From contig JACVCH010000021.1 in NCBI GenBank assembly GCA_016742175.1, positions 1 to 64,000 on the forward strand: 64,000 nucleotides of DNA. The letters run 5' to 3'. This document shows positions 55,033 through 63,241 of the stretch, one piece after another (within the stretch, counting starts at the first letter, position 1; each line of letters opens with the position of its first letter). The DNA comes from Rhizobiaceae bacterium. GTDB taxonomy: Bacteria; Pseudomonadota; Alphaproteobacteria; Rhizobiales; Rhizobiaceae. The notes under the pieces are model-generated. The model was not told the origin of the DNA, ran no database searches, and worked only from the letters and a program-made list of their open reading frames with translations. The position numbers and the translations under genes were made by a program.

Positions 55033-56490
55033 GTGCAGTATCTCGCCATTCGCACCGCGATTCACATCGCGGCGATCTTCGCCATCTACCTGTCCCTCGC
55101 CATGTTCATCCCGGCCGGCGTGGACCTTTATTTCGGCAACGAGGACTGGCAGGTCTTCGCCTTCTCCGCACTTCTGACGGGCGGCCTCGCGCTGGCCGTG
55201 GCGGCGGCGACGCAAGGGCGTCCCCCGGTGCTGTCGGCGCGCTTCGGCTTCTTCGTCGTCAATCTCCTGTGGCTGACGACCTGCGCCGTCGGCGCCATCC
55301 CCTTCCTCGCCTCCTCGCTCGAAATCGGGCTGACCGACGCCGTCTTCGAATCCGTCTCGGGCATCACGACGACCGGCGGCACGGTGCTCGTCGGCCTCGA
55401 CAGCCTGCCGCCCGGCATCCTGATCTGGCGCTCGCTCCTGCAATGGATGGGCGGCCTCGGCGTCATCGCGCTCGGCCTCTTCGTCCTGCCGTTCCTCAAT
55501 GTCGGCGGCGTCTCCTATTTCAAGATCGAATCCTCCGACATTTCGGACCGCCCCTTCGAGCGCTTTTCGACCTACACGACCAGCCTGATCGCGATCTACG
55601 TCGCGCTGACGGTGCTCTGCGCCATCTGCTATGCGGGCGCGGGCATGACCGGCTTCAACGCCATCAACCACGCGCTGACGACCATTTCCACCGCCGGCTT
55701 CTCGACCCACGACGCCTCGATGGCCTTCTACGACGACAATCTGCCGGTGCTCTGGATCGCAACCGTGTTCATGTTCATTGGCGCCCTGCCCTTCGCCGTC
55801 GTCATCCTGCTCTTCACGCGCGGCCGCATCGAAACGTTGCGCGACCCGCAATTGCGTGTCTTCGCCGGCTACGTCCTCATCTTCATCCTGGCGGTGACGA
55901 TCTATGTGCGTCTGTCGAGCGACATCGGTTTCATCGACGCGCTGACGCATTCGGCCTTCAACTTCATGTCGATCATCACGACGACGGGCTATGCGAGCTC
56001 GGACTATACCGCCTGGGGCCCATTCGCCTTCGCCTGCGCCTTCGTCGCCATGTTCCTCGGCGGCTGCTCGGGCTCGACGACCGGCGGCATCAAGGCCTAC
56101 CGCTTCCTGATCCTGTTCGAACTGGTCCTCAACGGCCTGCGCCGCCTCGTCTATCCCAACACGGTGCAAAGCGTGCGCTACGGCGACCGCCCGGTCGACG
56201 ACGCAATGCAGCGCGCGGTCGTCCTCTTCATCGCCGCCTTCTTCATCCTGTGGCTGATCATCACGATCCTTCTGTCGGCGACCGGCCTCGACTTCATCAG
56301 CGCCATGTCGGGCGCGCTGACCGCGCTGACCAATGTCGGCCCCGGCCTCGGCGACATCATCGGCCCGGTCGGCAATTTCGCGACGATCCCCGACACGGCC
56401 AAATGGATCATGGCCATCGCCATGCTCCTCGGCCGCCTCGAAATCCTCGCCGTCCTGGTGATCTTCACGCCGATCTTCTGGAACCGCTAG
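55033..56490 (+). CDS. trkH: Trk-type potassium transporter membrane subunit
   Basis: 485 aa from GTG 55033 (GGGGAAG just before), matching the family length; the open frame reaches back to 54925. Eight-plus membrane helices and four pore-loop repeats, with selectivity-loop sequences ESVSGITTTGG, TTISTAGFST, SIITTTGYAS and LTNVGPGLG. Imports K+; the cytoplasmic TrkA partner is not in the window. Confidence 0.92.
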   Translation: MQYLAIRTAIHIAAIFAIYLSLAMFIPAGVDLYFGNEDWQVFAFSALLTGGLALAVAAATQGRPPVLSARFGFFVVNLLWLTTCAVGAIPFLASSLEIGLTDAVFESVSGITTTGGTVLVGLDSLPPGILIWRSLLQWMGGLGVIALGLFVLPFLNVGGVSYFKIESSDISDRPFERFSTYTTSLIAIYVALTVLCAICYAGAGMTGFNAINHALTTISTAGFSTHDASMAFYDDNLPVLWIATVFMFIGALPFAVVILLFTRGRIETLRDPQLRVFAGYVLIFILAVTIYVRLSSDIGFIDALTHSAFNFMSIITTTGYASSDYTAWGPFAFACAFVAMFLGGCSGSTTGGIKAYRFLILFELVLNGLRRLVYPNTVQSVRYGDRPVDDAMQRAVVLFIAAFFILWLIITILLSATGLDFISAMSGALTALTNVGPGLGDIIGPVGNFATIPDTAKWIMAIAMLLGRLEILAVLVIFTPIFWNR

Positions 56491-56540
56491 ACATCCACGG
56501 GCTCTTCCCGGAAGTCGATCGCAGCGCAGCGGAGATCGGC

Positions 56541-56624
56541 TGTCCGGGACCCATCCCGTGGCATCACAAGATCACGGAATTGGTCCCGGCTCTCGCCTCG
56601 CTTCGCTCGGAATACGGCCGGGAT
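56541..56624. repeat. REP-like palindromic intergenic element
   Basis: Between convergent trkH and ade. CGGGA-CCCA-TCCCG, then TCCCGGC (56584-56590) paired with GCCGGGA (56617-56623) enclosing a CTCGC/GCTCGG-rich inner part. Resembles dispersed palindromic repeats of alphaproteobacterial intergenic regions; may also stop transcription. No second copy was noticed in this window. Confidence 0.4.
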
Positions 56625-56642
56625 GACGCCGACCCATGCGTC

Positions 56643-58451
56643 CTAGACGAACAGCTCCACCTTCTGGAATGTCCGCACGTCCACCAGCCCCTGGTCCGAA
56701 ATCCGCAACTCCGGAATGACGACCAGCGCCAGGAGCGAGTGCTGCATGTAGGCGTTGTTGAGATCGCAGCCGACCGCGCGCATCGCCGCTGTCAGCTTCG
56801 CCGCCTTCTGTGCCACGATCTCCGCCCGCTCGTCCGACATCAGCCCGGCGATCGGCAGTTCGACCAGCGCCAGTTCGCGCCCCTCCGAGATCAGCACCAC
56901 CCCGCCGCCGACCTCGCCCAGCCGGTTCGCCGCCAGCGCCATGTCGGCCTTGTTGGTGCCGACGACGATCATGTGATGGCTGTCATGCGCGACCGTCGAA
57001 GCCATCGCGCAGGGTTTCTTGTAGCCGAACCCGGAGACGAGCGCATTGACGACGCCGCCCGTCGCCTCGTGCCGCTCGACGAGCGCGATCTGGCAGACGT
57101 CGTTGGCGCCGTCCATCGCGACGAGCCCGTTTTCGATCGGCATATCCATCTCGAGCGCCCGGGTCGGCGCCTGGTTCTCGATGACGCCGATCACCCGCGC
57201 GCGGACCGAATTCGCGCCCTCCGGCGCCTTGATGTCGAAATCGGCCGCCGCGAGTTGCTTGCCCAGCTTCACCGTCTGCTTGGCCTCGGCGGGATAGGGA
57301 TAGGGCTCGACCTCGGCGACGAGCCGCCCCTTCTCGGCGAGCAATCGGCCGCGTCCGTAGACCTGGTCGATCGCGAGCGCCGCAAGGTCCGAGACGATCA
57401 GGAAATCGGCGAGCCGCCCCGGCGAGATCGAGCCGATCTCGCGCTCGATCTTGAAGTGCTGCGCGGTGTTGAGCGTCGCCATCTGGATCGCGGTAACCGG
57501 CTTCAGCCCCTGCGCGATCGCATGGCGCACCACGCGGTCCATGTGGCCCTCCTCGACCAGCGTCCCAGAGTGACAATCATCCGTGCAGAGGATGAAATTG
57601 CGCGGGTCGAGCCCGGACTCGGTCACCGCCTTCACCTGTTCGGCGACGTCATACCAGGCCGAGCCGAGCCGCAGTATCGCGCGCATCCCCTGCCGCACGC
57701 GGGCGATGGCGTCCTCGGCGCGCGTGCCCTCGTGGTCGTCCTCCGGCCCGCCGGCGACATAGCCGTGGAAGGCGGGCCCGAGATCGGGCGAGGCGTAGTG
57801 CCCGCCGACGGTGCGGCCGGCCTTCATCGTTTCGGCGATCTCGGCCACCATCTTGGCGTCGTTCGCCGAAACGCCCGGAAAATTCATCACTTCGCCGAGC
57901 CCGATGATGTTCTCCCAGGTCATCGCCTCGGCGACGTCCTTCTCGTCCAGCGTCGCGCCCGGCGTCTCCAGCCCCGGCGCCGACGGGACGCAGGACGGCA
58001 TCTGGACATGGACGTTGACCGGCATCGCCAGCGCCTCGTCATGCATCAGGCGCACGCCCTCCAGCCCGAGCACATTGGCGATCTCGTGCGGATCGATGAA
58101 CATCGAGGTCGTGCCGTGCGGAATGACCGCGCGGCAGAACTCGGTGACCGTCACCATGCCGCTCTCGACATGCATGTGCGCGTCGCACAGCCCCGGCACG
58201 AGATAGCGCCCGGCGGCGTCGAGCACCTCTGTCCCCGCGCCGATCGCGTGGCTGGCATCCGGCCCGCAATAGGCGAAGCGCCCGCCGGCGATGGCAAGAT
58301 CGGTCCCCGCGATGATCTCGCCCGAATAGACGTTGACCCAACGCCCGTTGCGGATGACGAGATCGGCCGGCTTCCGCCCGGTCGCGACGTCGACGAGCGT
58401 GGCCGCCATCTCGTGCCAGGGGTTGGGCCGGGTGAATCGAGCTGAGGTCAT
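56643..58451 (-). CDS. ade: Adenine deaminase
   Basis: 602 aa from ATG 58451. Amidohydrolase fold: GLCDAHMHVESGM (metal His pair), DPHEIANVLG, GHYASPDL, TDDCHSGTL, then the family-specific C-terminal domain (STVAHDSHHMIVVGTN and GGGVVLISEG). Converts adenine to hypoxanthine in purine salvage. Full-length; no neighbours with related functions. Confidence 0.92.
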   Translation of the reverse strand: MTSARFTRPNPWHEMAATLVDVATGRKPADLVIRNGRWVNVYSGEIIAGTDLAIAGGRFAYCGPDASHAIGAGTEVLDAAGRYLVPGLCDAHMHVESGMVTVTEFCRAVIPHGTTSMFIDPHEIANVLGLEGVRLMHDEALAMPVNVHVQMPSCVPSAPGLETPGATLDEKDVAEAMTWENIIGLGEVMNFPGVSANDAKMVAEIAETMKAGRTVGGHYASPDLGPAFHGYVAGGPEDDHEGTRAEDAIARVRQGMRAILRLGSAWYDVAEQVKAVTESGLDPRNFILCTDDCHSGTLVEEGHMDRVVRHAIAQGLKPVTAIQMATLNTAQHFKIEREIGSISPGRLADFLIVSDLAALAIDQVYGRGRLLAEKGRLVAEVEPYPYPAEAKQTVKLGKQLAAADFDIKAPEGANSVRARVIGVIENQAPTRALEMDMPIENGLVAMDGANDVCQIALVERHEATGGVVNALVSGFGYKKPCAMASTVAHDSHHMIVVGTNKADMALAANRLGEVGGGVVLISEGRELALVELPIAGLMSDERAEIVAQKAAKLTAAMRAVGCDLNNAYMQHSLLALVVIPELRISDQGLVDVRTFQKVELFV

Positions 58452-58586
58452 CTCGGGTGAATCTCCGTTTGAACCGAATGTGCCAAGCCTTTGGGTGGAA
58501 AACCAGAATGCGCGTCGGTCGATCCCGCGAAAACTGCTTTTCCCTGACCAATCGCCCTTGGTTCTACACCATTCGTCTAATCGCGC

Positions 58587-58615
58587 TTGACAGTTTGTCG
58601 CGGCTCCCTTTCGAT
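58587..58615 (+). promoter_or_regulatory. Sigma-70-type promoter for tctC
   Basis: TTGACA (58587-58592), 17-bp spacer, TTCGAT (58610-58615), about 100 bp before the tctC ATG, in a 263-bp divergent region that is less GC-rich than the genes. Perfect -35 and partial -10. Confidence 0.55.
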
Positions 58616-58714
58616 GGCCGTCCGCTTTCGGGTGGTCGGCCAGGGAGGACAAACGCTTCCGGCCTAAATCGATAAAAGACAAATTCAGACGTTCGATCGG
58701 GAGGATCGAGACCC

Positions 58715-59689
58715 ATGATCAAGACCATGTTTGCCGCAGCCATAGCTGCCGGCGTTTCGCTCGCTGCCGTATCCGCGCAGGCCCAGACCTATCCCGAGCG
58801 TTCGATCACCATCGTCGTGCCGTTCGCCGCCGGCGGGCCGACCGACACCGTCACCCGCCTCGTCGCCGAGCCGATGAGCGCCGCGCTCGGCCAGCAGGTC
58901 ATCGTGCAGAACGTCGCCGGCGCCGGCGGAACGCTCGCCGCCGGCCAGGTCGCCGCCGCCGAACCGGACGGCTACACCATCCTCATGCACCATATCGGCA
59001 TGTCGACGGCGCCCTCGCTCTACAGCGCCCTGCCCTATGACCCGGTCGAGGATTTCGAACATATCGGCCTCGTCACCGAGGTTCCGATGACCATCATCGG
59101 CCGCAAGGACCTCGAGCCCACCACGCTGGCCGAACTCGTTGAATACGTGAAGACGAACGGCGAGACCGTGACCTACGCCAATGCCGGCATCGGCGCGGCG
59201 TCGCATCTGTGCGGCCTGCTCTTCATGTCCGCCACCGAGACGACGCCGACCGAAGTGCCCTACCAGGGCACCGGCCCGGCGATGACCGATCTCATCGGCG
59301 GTCAGGTCGACTTCCTGTGCGACCAGACGACCAACACGACCGGCCAGATCCAGGGCGGCGAAGTCAAGGCCTATGCCGTTACCTCGGCCGATCGCCTGCC
59401 GACCCTGCCGGACCTCGAGACAACGGCCGAAGGCGGTCTCGACATGGAAGTGACTGTCTGGCACGGCCTCTACGCACCGGCCGGCACGCCCGACGAAATC
59501 GTCCAGAAGCTGTCCGAGGCGCTGCAGACGGCGCTCGCGGACCAGGGCGTGATCGACAAGTTCGCCGATCTCGGCACGACGCCGGTCGCGCAGGAAGACG
59601 CGACGCCGGAGGCACACCTCGAGACGCTGACTTCGCAGATCGAACTGTGGAAGCCGATCATCGAAGCGGCAGGCGTCCAGCCGCAGTGA
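58715..59689 (+). CDS. tctC: Tripartite tricarboxylate transporter substrate-binding protein
   Basis: 324 aa. Signal peptide (about 1-23, ending VSAQA), mature start QTYPERSITIVVPFAAGGPTD (first part) typical of TctC/Bug proteins, GAGGTLAAGQVAAAEPDGYTI region, and GPAMTDLIGGQVD. Captures a carboxylate or other anion in the periplasm for the TctAB membrane pair. GGGAGG ribosome site. Followed by a terminator-like hairpin and then tctB, tctA. Confidence 0.93.
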   Translation: MIKTMFAAAIAAGVSLAAVSAQAQTYPERSITIVVPFAAGGPTDTVTRLVAEPMSAALGQQVIVQNVAGAGGTLAAGQVAAAEPDGYTILMHHIGMSTAPSLYSALPYDPVEDFEHIGLVTEVPMTIIGRKDLEPTTLAELVEYVKTNGETVTYANAGIGAASHLCGLLFMSATETTPTEVPYQGTGPAMTDLIGGQVDFLCDQTTNTTGQIQGGEVKAYAVTSADRLPTLPDLETTAEGGLDMEVTVWHGLYAPAGTPDEIVQKLSEALQTALADQGVIDKFADLGTTPVAQEDATPEAHLETLTSQIELWKPIIEAAGVQPQ

Positions 59690-59711
59690 TGCGTTCGACA
59701 CCAAAATGACG

Positions 59712-59739
59712 AAGGGCGGTCTCTTGCGAGGCCGCCCTT
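59712..59739 (+). terminator. Intra-operon terminator/attenuator between tctC and tctB
   Basis: 12-bp stem (AAGGGCGGTCTC / GAGGCCGCCCTT, one G-U) with a TTGC loop and a T-rich tail (TTCTT). Probably lets most transcripts end after tctC, giving excess binding protein over membrane subunits. Confidence 0.75.
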
Positions 59740-59772
59740 TTCTTGCCTTCGACGCTTCCAGGAACCGTCCCA

Positions 59773-60246
59773 ATGACCGCCAGATACTCGCTCAAGAACC
59801 TGTTGGCCGGGCTCATCTTCGTCGGCTTCGGCCTCGCCTTCGGCTACGCCGCCTCGAATTACCCGATCGGCACGGCGCTGAGGATGGGTCCGGGCTATTT
59901 CCCGATCATCCTGGCGGTCATCATGGTCGTCCTGGGGGCTATCATCGTCGTCCAGTCCTTCCGTGAAGGAACCGACGAGATCGCACTGGGTGCTATTCCC
60001 TGGCGAGGCCTCGTTCTCCTCATCGGCGCGCTCGTCTTCTTCGGCTTCACGGTGCGCGGCCTCGGCCTCCTGCCCTCGCTCTTCGTCACCGTGTTCCTCG
60101 CCGGCTTCGCCAGCCGCAGCAACGGCCTCGTCGGCGCGCTCGTCCTCGCCGCGGGGCTGACGGCGCTGTGCATGGTCATCTTCGTGTGGGCGCTCGGCCT
60201 TCCCCTTCCTCTTTTCGGGCCCTGGCTGGCCGCGCTGGGGCTGTGA
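59773..60246 (+). CDS. tctB: Tripartite tricarboxylate transporter small membrane subunit
   Basis: 157 aa from ATG 59773 (AGGAA site). Four membrane segments; GYFPIILAVIMVVLGAIIVV is typical of TctB. Stops 2 bp before tctA. Partner of TctA in anion uptake. Confidence 0.88.
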   Translation: MTARYSLKNLLAGLIFVGFGLAFGYAASNYPIGTALRMGPGYFPIILAVIMVVLGAIIVVQSFREGTDEIALGAIPWRGLVLLIGALVFFGFTVRGLGLLPSLFVTVFLAGFASRSNGLVGALVLAAGLTALCMVIFVWALGLPLPLFGPWLAALGL

Positions 60247-60248
60247 TC

Positions 60249-61754
60249 ATGGATCTTCTCGCCAATCTCGCCCTCGGTTTTGAGACGGCGCTGACGCCGG
60301 CCAACATCTTCTACTGCTTCATCGGCGTCCTGCTCGGCACGCTGGTCGGCGTCCTGCCTGGCATCGGCCCCACCGGCGCCATCGCCATTCTCCTGCCGAT
60401 CACCTTCACCTTCGAGCCGGTCACCGCCATCATCATGCTGGCGGGCATCTACTACGGCGCGCAATATGGCGGCTCGACCACGGCGATCCTGATCAACCTG
60501 CCGGGCGAATCCTCGTCGGCCGTGACAGCCATCGACGGCTACCAGATGGCGCGGCAGGGGCGCGCCGGGCCGGCGCTCGCCACCGCCGCGCTCGGCTCGT
60601 TCTTCGCCGGCACGGTCGCCACCATGCTCGTCGCCGTCGCCGCCCCGCCGCTCGCGCGCCTGGCGCTGCAATTCGGCTCGGCGGAATATTTCGCGCTGAT
60701 CGTGCTCGGCCTCGTCGCCTCCGTGGCGCTCGCGCACGGATCGATCATCAAGGCGCTGGCGATGATCGTGCTCGGCCTCCTCCTCGGCATGGTCGGGCAG
60801 GACATCTACACCGGCACGCCGCGCTTCACCTTCGGCTTCTTCGAACTCTACAGCGGCATCAATTTCGTCTCGGTCGCGGTCGGCGTGTTCGGCTTGGCCG
60901 AAATCCTGCGCAATCTCGAAAACGAGACGACGCGCTCCGTCCTCGTCAAGAAGGTCGAGCGTCTCTGGCTCAGCAAGGACGATTTCCGGCGCATCGCCAT
61001 GCCGGTGCTGCGCGGAACCGGCCTGGGCTCGATCCTGGGCATCCTGCCCGGCGGCGGGCACGTCCTCGCCTCCTTCGCCTCCTATTCGATCGAGAAGAAG
61101 TCGTCGAAACATCCCGAACAGTTCGGCAAGGGCGCGATCGAGGGCGTGGCCGGTCCCGAATCGGCCAACAACGCCGCCGCGCAAACCTCCTTCATCCCGC
61201 TCCTGACGCTCGGCATCCCGGCCCACCCGGTCATGGCGCTCATCATCGGCGCCTTCATCATCCAGGGCATCCAGCCCGGCCCGAACGTCATCACCAGCGA
61301 GCCCGCGCTGTTCTGGGGCGTCATCGCGTCGATGTGGGTCGGCAACATCCTGCTCGTCATCCTCAATTTGCCGCTGATCGGCCTGTGGGTGAAGATGCTG
61401 ACGATCCCTTATCGCGTCCTCTTCCCCGCGATCATCGCCTTCGCCTGCATCGGCACCTTCTCGATCAACCTGAATGCCTTCGACATCTACGCGATCGCGG
61501 TGCTCGGCATCATCGGCTACGTGCTGGTCAAGCTCGACTGCGAGCCCGCGCCGCTGCTGCTCGGCTTCGTGCTCGGTCCGCTTCTGGAAGAGCACCTGCG
61601 CCGCGCCATGATCATCTCGCGCGGCGATCCGATGACCTTCCTCGAACGCCCGATCAGCGCCGGCCTGCTGGCGCTCGCGGCGCTCGCCATCATCGTCTCG
61701 ATCCTGCCGTCGATCCGCAGGAAGCGCGACGAGGTGTTCGTCGAGGAAGATTGA
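60249..61754 (+). CDS. tctA: Tripartite tricarboxylate transporter large membrane subunit
   Basis: 501 aa. About 12 membrane segments with the TctA signature VLPGIGPTGAIAILLPITF and the second copy-like region GLGSILGILPGGGHVLASF; AQYGGSTTAILINLPGE is strongly conserved. Main channel subunit. Its stop is only 4 bp from the 3' end of the opposing tRNA-Leu gene. Confidence 0.94.
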   Translation: MDLLANLALGFETALTPANIFYCFIGVLLGTLVGVLPGIGPTGAIAILLPITFTFEPVTAIIMLAGIYYGAQYGGSTTAILINLPGESSSAVTAIDGYQMARQGRAGPALATAALGSFFAGTVATMLVAVAAPPLARLALQFGSAEYFALIVLGLVASVALAHGSIIKALAMIVLGLLLGMVGQDIYTGTPRFTFGFFELYSGINFVSVAVGVFGLAEILRNLENETTRSVLVKKVERLWLSKDDFRRIAMPVLRGTGLGSILGILPGGGHVLASFASYSIEKKSSKHPEQFGKGAIEGVAGPESANNAAAQTSFIPLLTLGIPAHPVMALIIGAFIIQGIQPGPNVITSEPALFWGVIASMWVGNILLVILNLPLIGLWVKMLTIPYRVLFPAIIAFACIGTFSINLNAFDIYAIAVLGIIGYVLVKLDCEPAPLLLGFVLGPLLEEHLRRAMIISRGDPMTFLERPISAGLLALAALAIIVSILPSIRRKRDEVFVEED

Positions 61755-61758
61755 GATC

Positions 61759-61843
61759 TGGTGCGGGCGGCGGGACTCGAACCCGCACGGCCAAGGCCTC
61801 CGGATTTTAAGTCCGGTGTGTCTACCGGTTCCACCACGCCCGC
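61759..61843 (-). tRNA. tRNA-Leu(UAA)
   Basis: 85-nt class II tRNA on the minus strand. Acceptor GCGGGCG/CGCCCGC, anticodon loop ACTTAAAAT gives UAA, long variable arm, GGTTCGAGTCC T-arm, CCA encoded. Confidence 0.95.
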
Positions 61844-61949
61844 GCCGTCTGCTTCTGTCCCGCTTTGGGGCGAAGCGTCAAGCCGTGGTCTTGCGGCGGC
61901 GCGCCGCCTCGGTTATCGCGGCGGCAATGCAATCGGGATGAGGCTGAAG

Positions 61950-62117
61950 ATGACGAAGTTGATCGCGGCGCTGATGACCGCCCTCGTGCTGGCCGGATGC
62001 GGCATCGGCACCCCCATGAGCGTCGAATCGCGCGGCGGCAAGACGGACGAGGTCCGCGCCGCCGAAATGCGCGCCGCCTCGATCCGCCTGACCCAGCGCT
62101 CGCGCGGCGCGGACTGA
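61950..62117 (+). CDS. Small lipoprotein
   Basis: 55 aa from ATG 61950 (GAGG 7 bases upstream; ATG 61938 is possible). Lipoprotein signal with lipobox LVLAGC, so the mature protein of about 37 residues begins at Cys. The short mature part (ESRGGKTDEVRAAEMRAASI) is polar and probably helical. Function unknown. Confidence 0.7.
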   Translation: MTKLIAALMTALVLAGCGIGTPMSVESRGGKTDEVRAAEMRAASIRLTQRSRGAD

Positions 62118-62124
62118 GGGCGGA

Positions 62125-63216
62125 TTACGCGGCTGCGGGCGCGACCGCGTCCTTGCGAGCAAAGCGCATGGTGACCTTCATGCCGCTGCCCGGCGCCGAC
62201 TGGACGTCGACATCGGCATGGGCATTCTCGCGCAGCGACCGGACGATCAGGCTGCCAAGCTTGCCCTTGGCGGGCCATTCCACGCCCTCCGGAAGCCCGA
62301 CGCCGTCATCGGAGACGGTCACGGTGCAATGCCCATCCTCGGTCAGGCTGTGCAGCAGGATCGTGCCGCCCTCCTCGCCCGGAAAAGCGTATTTCAGCGC
62401 ATTGGTGAAAAGCTCGTTGACCACGAGACCGGCCGGCATCGCGACATTGATCGACACCGGAAAGGTGTCGAGCTTCATGTCGAGCCGCACGCCCTCGACT
62501 GCATGGCTGCGCATCACGGCAGACGCGATGTCGCCGAGATAGAGCCCCAGATCGACCATCTCGGTGTCCTTGCCGGCTTCCATCGCCTGGTAGAGGATGT
62601 GGAGCGAATCGATGCGCCCGGCGAGCCGGCTGAACGGCTCCTTGCCCGCGCCCGGCGAAGCATTCTTCGCCTCGATGCGGATCAGCGCGGCGATCATCTG
62701 CAGGTTGTTCTTCACCCGGTGCTGGATTTCCTTGAGCAGCACGTCTCGCTCGGCGATCTGCTGCATCAGCGATTCGCGGTCGTCCTCGGCCCTGGGCAGA
62801 TCGACGATCGCCACCACGCGGAAGATCGCGTCGGAGGCGTCGTTCTCGATCACGCTCGCATAGAGCCCGACGCGGCGGCGCTCTTCGCCCTCGCCGACCG
62901 TGCATTCGATCGGCTCGTCCGCGGGCTCGCGAATGAAGGCGCTGGCGGCGGCGCCATCCTCGGCGCAGGGCGTCAGCGCGGCGTCGACCTCGCTCCACGA
63001 TTTTCCATCGAGCTCCTCGGCGCCGATGCCGACGCAATCGTGAAAGGCCGGATTGGCGTAGACGATGCACTCGTCGCCGTCGCATTCCGACACCGCGATG
63101 GCGATGGGCACGTGATCGAGGAAACTGCGGAAATTGTCGCTCTCGAGCGCTTCGGCAAGATGCTCGCCGCCAAGCAGGTCCTCGACCTGTTCGACCGCAC
63201 GGTCGTCGGCAGTCAT
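62125..63216 (-). CDS. PAS-containing cytoplasmic sensor histidine kinase (HisKA_2/HWE type)
   Basis: 363 aa from ATG 63216 (GGAGA site). PAS domain (about residues 20-150; FLDHVPIAIAVSECDGD, IVYANPAFHDCVG), then the HisKA_2 motif EIQHRVKNNLQMIAALIRIEA (phosphoacceptor His) and HATPase (LVVNELFTNALKYAFPG, DDGVGLP, GSLIVRSL). No membrane segment. Kinases of this type in alphaproteobacteria often feed the general stress (PhyR/EcfG) or light-responsive pathways; no partner is present here. Confidence 0.88.
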   Translation of the reverse strand: MTADDRAVEQVEDLLGGEHLAEALESDNFRSFLDHVPIAIAVSECDGDECIVYANPAFHDCVGIGAEELDGKSWSEVDAALTPCAEDGAAASAFIREPADEPIECTVGEGEERRRVGLYASVIENDASDAIFRVVAIVDLPRAEDDRESLMQQIAERDVLLKEIQHRVKNNLQMIAALIRIEAKNASPGAGKEPFSRLAGRIDSLHILYQAMEAGKDTEMVDLGLYLGDIASAVMRSHAVEGVRLDMKLDTFPVSINVAMPAGLVVNELFTNALKYAFPGEEGGTILLHSLTEDGHCTVTVSDDGVGLPEGVEWPAKGKLGSLIVRSLRENAHADVDVQSAPGSGMKVTMRFARKDAVAPAAA

Positions 63217-63241
63217 GTCTGTTCGTCTCCCCTGAGGCGCT

